Source: Doris montereyensis
Lineage: Eukaryota > Mollusca > Gastropoda > Nudibranchia > Dorididae
Assembly: GCA_037039925.1 (NCBI GenBank)
Contig: JAXRKP010000644.1
Span: forward strand, 1-64,000
DNA: 64,000 bases
Reading direction: 5' to 3'
The first letter of the stretch is position 1; the number at the start of each line of letters is the position of its first letter. Positions 60,438 to 64,000 of the stretch are shown in pieces. The notes beneath the pieces are model-generated. The model saw nothing but the letters and a program-made list of their open reading frames with translations, made no database searches and was not told where the DNA came from. The position numbers were made by a program, and so were the translations under genes.

Positions 60438-63113
60438 ATATATATGTATATATATATGTATATATACTATATATATCTTGTATATTAATACAAAAAAATA
60501 GACTATTTCATGAGCAAAACTTAGGTTGAGTGAATCTCAGGAACGACAATGATTTCAAACGTCAAATTGCACATGGAGTTAGAGAACCGATGTGGAATCA
60601 ACAATGGCCTATCTTGAATTATTTATACGAATGAAGGCAGCCATGAAGACTTTGAAGCCTTGCTTCTACCGAACGACCGTAGTAAATAAATAAAAGGAAG
60701 TCAATGTAATTATACCAGTTTGAGTCATTTAGCGCCAAATGCCTGTACCTAATAATATTTGACGATTTGGTGATTGGGTTTTCCAGCCCTAATCCTTTCA
60801 AATTCATCATTCTATAACCTTATAAATACATTTAGTGGGTTAAAGACGTGCTGTTACGAAGAGACATTAAATCCTTGAGACACCATATCCTTTAGACACC
60901 ATTTTGACCCTTTCTTCAAAGAATTTTTGCCGTACATTTAATAAAATTCTGTCATCTAATAGATCTGTAACTGTAAGTAAACCAAGACCAATGTGATTCA
61001 AACGTTCACAGTCTTCGCCTGCCAGCCCATATTTGTGTAAATTAATAGCCTATTGTAATTGTATTCTTGATGGGTAAGCGAAAGCAAAGCCTTAGCTACC
61101 ATACTCGAAATGCCAAGTTTAAAATGAAAGATACAGTCAAATTCCCGTACCGGCAACAATGTTGACAATGATGTAGATCTAGAATCAAGGCCAGATCTAG
61201 CTCTAGATAATGATATAACAACATAGATCTAGATCTAGAAGCAAGAACAAAGCGAAAACGTGAGGTTCTGTCGACTTCACGTTACAATGTTGACAATGAT
61301 GTAGATCTAGATCTAGATAATAATGCAGAAGCAAGAGCAGATTCTCTAGATCTAGACCAATACCCGGTCCAATCCCTGCATGAGGTAGACTTCAAAATAC
61401 ATTGTTATAATAGGAATAAGGCTTTGATTCAAGACTCAATAAATCTAGATCTAGACACAGCTCATCAAGACCTGCGTATAGATCAAGAGAGTGCTATAGA
61501 TCTAGAAAACTGTGTTCACACATCGATTTCTCACTATTTATAGATTTGGATTCAAATAGATCTCTAGCATTGTTTATCCGTTTTGTAAACGGGTTGCTGC
61601 ACTAGTATATACATATACATATATATACATATATGTATATGTATATACCCAAATTTCAGTGTTTACTATCCTTCTCTATCCATTGCTCAGAGCTCATGTA
61701 CACACTTAATTTTAATTGAAAATAATGACAAATGGGGCTACCTTTTTCCGAACTGACTTAGACTAACTAAGCTATTTACCTTCCATTAACCTTTGTGAAT
61801 TTTCCACGTCACAATTAACCAATAATGGCTTTTCTGATGGTGGGTATGAACATGATAAAAACAACTGATTGACTTGTTGATTACTGCCTTGCAGGGGGTG
61901 AATTTTTTTCTTGTGTTTTGTTTTGTTATTTTTTGTTAGAGCTATAACATGTTTCAATGTTACAATATTAAAGTTAATGATATCAAAGTTGTCATGGATA
62001 AGAACATAAAACTAATCAAAGCAATCTTGTTTTTGAAATAATAACAGGCATTGCTATGTAGGGGGGATGGGGAGATACAGAGACAGAGAGTAAATAATAT
62101 GTTATTTTTAGAAGCCAAATCAAATCTACAAGTGAGCCTTTCTGGTATTTGTTGTCCTTCACTGTGTTATACGTCTTTGAAATGTTTTCTTTCAGGTGAT
62201 TGGAATGGTTGCTCCAAATACGTCACTAAATCGAACTGAAAAGATCAGACCCAGATATTTGCAAACCACAGCCAAACTTTGGGAGGAACTCTACAGTGAT
62301 CACCCATTTCATGTTGATATGGATGCTCCTGTTAACCAGGCCTACACAGGGAATATGACTGACTTCAGCTACGACATCATTGCGGCTACAGACAGACAGA
62401 AAGAATTTGGCTACCAGGTCAGTTTATGCTTACATGTGTGTGTATTTGTTGTTATTTTGCTTTTGAGTTCATGCTGTCAAATAAGAAGAATGAGTGGAAG
62501 GGAAAGTGAAGAATATCTAGGAGCGAGAATGGAAGGTTCAGATCTAGAATGAAACAAAAATATGAAAATAAGCAAGTAATAAAAGGAGAGAGGGAGATAG
62601 AGAGAAGGAGAGAGAGAGAGAGAAAAAAAGAAGGAAAGAAAGAAAGAGAGAGGTTTGAGTATCGGAAACAGAAGCGAAAGAAGAGGATAAGACTAGATCT
62701 ATATCTCATTGGGTCTAAAAGAAGAAATGATAGAGACTGAATGAAAGGAAGTATCAACAAGGCAAAAATTTACACTAAAGGTGCGAAATGTAAAAGTTTT
62801 CAAGTTTCCAGTTTGGTTATTTTCACATGTTTGTTTTTATCACAGGTCAGCCTTTCTCATTACAAAGACAGGTCCTTTGAAGAACGCCTTGAGTCGTTAC
62901 AAAAAGTTTATATTCCTCAAGAAACAGAATCCGTCAATGTTTTTGGTGCCATGTTACGACATTGACCTGATGTGGCACACACACCAACTGTACCCACAGT
63001 TTTACAAAGCTGACATGGAGAAGATTCTGGGCAAGCTTCTAAACCATGATGACACCGTGAACGACAGAAGTGAGGGATCCAAGCTGGACGTTTCTGACAA
63101 GGCCACCAGAGAG
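59480..63113 (+). CDS. GRDP-like (DUF1399) protein, first three coding exons; gene runs off the window
   Basis: N-terminal part of a glycine-rich-domain-containing protein-like (DUF1399) gene. The family is best known from plant GRDP1/2, with animal members of unknown biochemical role. Start: GCCATGG context at 59480, MASLKYSVDL. Exon 1 carries YRYRHFWLPL and LDIAWVWHCHMLCPVAY. Exon 2 carries LQTTAKLWEELYSDHPF and ends RQKEFGYQ. Exon 3 carries SRYKKFIFLKKQNP, CYDIDLMWHTHQLYPQFY and LNHDDTVNDRSEGSK. The D-hydrophobic-x-W-H-x-H-type signature thus occurs twice. The introns are GT-AG with phase 0. Exon 3 has one frame break at the T run 62876-62878. No glycine-rich segment is reached in the window, so the C-terminal half lies beyond 64000. 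Confidence 0.88.
59825..60345. repeat. About 119-bp repeat, four to five units, in GRDP-like intron 1
   Basis: Unit contains CTTCATTCATGCAGGTTACA, AAGCTATTTCACTTAAAAGA, and the inverted pair AAGATTGAT...ATCAATCTT. Ends at a (TA)n tract. Confidence 0.9.
60350..60480. repeat. (TA)n microsatellite
   Basis: About 90 bases of pure TA then TG-interrupted TA. Confidence 0.95.
60481..62195. other. GRDP-like intron 1, distal part, AGATCT-rich
   Basis: About a dozen AGATCT or CTAGATCTAG motifs at 61170-61565, plus the 61600 palindrome. No exon recognised. Confidence 0.6.
61600..61650. repeat. TATACA/TGTATA palindrome
   Basis: GTATATACATATACATATAT is followed by its near-perfect inverted copy TATGTATATGTATATAC. 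Confidence 0.85.
62196..62417 (+). CDS. GRDP-like exon 2
   Basis: 74 codons between acceptor TTTCTTTCAG and donor GTCAGT. Encodes VIGMVAPNTSLNRTEK, TAKLWEELYSDHPFHVDM, AYTGNMTDFSYDIIAATDRQ and KEFGYQ. The LW-x-x-x-YP/H-type and F-YQ segments are typical of the family. Confidence 0.88.
62575..62655. repeat. (GA)n-rich tract in GRDP-like intron 2
   Basis: Purine-only stretch of GAGA and AAAGAAAG. Confidence 0.9.
62846..63113 (+). CDS. GRDP-like exon 3 with one frame break
   Basis: Starts VSLSHYKDRSF after acceptor TATCACAG. The frame slips at the T run 62876-62878; the family frame then reads KNALSRYKKFIFLKKQNP, FLVPCYDIDLMWHTHQLYP and SDKATRE before donor GTGAGA. The length (268) needs two bases added or one removed to keep phase 0. 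Without correction a TGA follows at 62964. Confidence 0.85.
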
Positions 63114-63717
63114 GTGAGACCATGGAGGAGGGGGGGATAGACTTTTAAAAACATAGGTAGTCCAAACGAAATTTTCAAGTATGAGCAGTGGAAAAACCCA
63201 TACACCGGAAGGTAGAATTGCATCTGATAAAGAAAGAAAGAAAGCGATGAAAAGGCAATGGCTACCACTGCAAATGGATTTTGTTTCTTGAGAAATTTGA
63301 AACCAAAATCATTTCTGTAGGACAATAATGTTAAATGCAATGATGATTTTGAAGATTAGTTGAAAGTCGATAAATGTTTCAAATGGGCCAAAGCATCGAT
63401 TTTAAGCTCCTCTATCTCACACGAATGATCAGTCACAAAGTTCATACTTTTTTAACTTTCAAGTCATGAATGAAGTCATGTATAAAAAAAGAACAAGCCC
63501 AATGTTTTCCCTGCCTCTCCAAAAACTATGAGACAACTTTTTATTGATGTAAACGAGTTTGAATAGAGCTTTCCATTGGTATAAGCCATATTACGTTACT
63601 GCGTTGTAGAGAGGAGAGGGGACAAGGAAAACGGAAATTTGCCAAATCTAAGTCGCTCTGTATTGAACAGAAAAATTTGGCAGTTTGGACTTCCTAAAAA
63701 AAAAACTTGTACTAGTA
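63114..63717. other. Intron sequence after GRDP-like exon 3
   Basis: No exon, repeat or RNA gene recognised before the 40-bp array. Confidence 0.5.
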
Positions 63718-64000
63718 CATCTTTGAAATGTGTCCTTTGTACCTGAAGAAGATTAAGACATCTTTGAACTGTATCTTTGTGACTGAAAAAGATTTATACA
63801 TCTTTAAACTGTATCTTTGTGACTGAAAAGATTTATACATCTTTGAACTGTATCTTTGTGACTGAAAAAGATATATACACCTTGTGGCTGAAAAACATTT
63901 ATACATCTTTGAACTGTATCTTTGTGATTGATAAAGGTTTATACATCTTTGAACTGTATCTTTATGACTGAAAAGATTTTTACACCTTGTGACTGAAAAA
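63718..64000. repeat. 40-bp tandem array running off the window
   Basis: Unit CATCTTTGAACTGTATCTTT plus GTGACTGAAAAAGATTTATA, about seven units visible. Confidence 0.93.

Overview
This is a 64 kb piece of a repeat-rich, AT-biased animal nuclear genome. Two interrupted genes with GT-AG introns, at least five decayed LINE fragments, tRNA-like SINEs, terminal-inverted-repeat elements and about 30 minisatellites or microsatellites make a prokaryotic origin untenable. The gene content (EDEM1 and a glycine-rich-domain-like/DUF1399 protein), the LINE types and the many AGATCT-rich palindromes suggest a mollusc, probably a gastropod. That taxonomic step is an inference.

Layout. Positions 1-27.8 kb hold no convincing host gene: simple repeats, two LINE remnants (3.5-5.2 kb plus strand, 6.4-7.7 kb minus strand), a 2.4 kb array of a 23-bp unit (13.5-15.9 kb), SINE pieces, and a small TIR element at 23.2 kb. 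Positions 27.9-51.2 kb carry a complete 12-exon EDEM1 homologue on the minus strand. Its introns are filled with minisatellites, SINEs, a LINE tail, a pogo-like TIR element and a pair of about 1 kb inverted repeats flanking exons 8-9. Positions 51.2-59.4 kb are intergenic, with LINE fragments, SINEs, an ATTTGCAT-rich array, a 60-bp hairpin satellite and a TA-flanked TIR element. From 59.48 kb to the right edge lies the 5' part of a GRDP-like gene on the plus strand (three coding exons seen; it continues beyond the window).

The two genes have no evident functional link. EDEM1 belongs to ER-associated degradation of misfolded glycoproteins; the GRDP-like family is poorly characterised in animals. 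Conserved coding exons carry several one- or two-base frame breaks, mostly at homopolymers (EDEM1 exons 1, 10, 11 twice; GRDP-like exon 3), while splice sites are intact. That pattern fits consensus errors in a long-read assembly better than gene death.

The most interesting structure is that several minisatellites are visibly made from pieces of the transposon they sit in: a LINE reverse-transcriptase segment, a LINE C-terminal segment, and three SINE families. I found no CRISPR array, operon, rRNA gene or clear new defence-like system.
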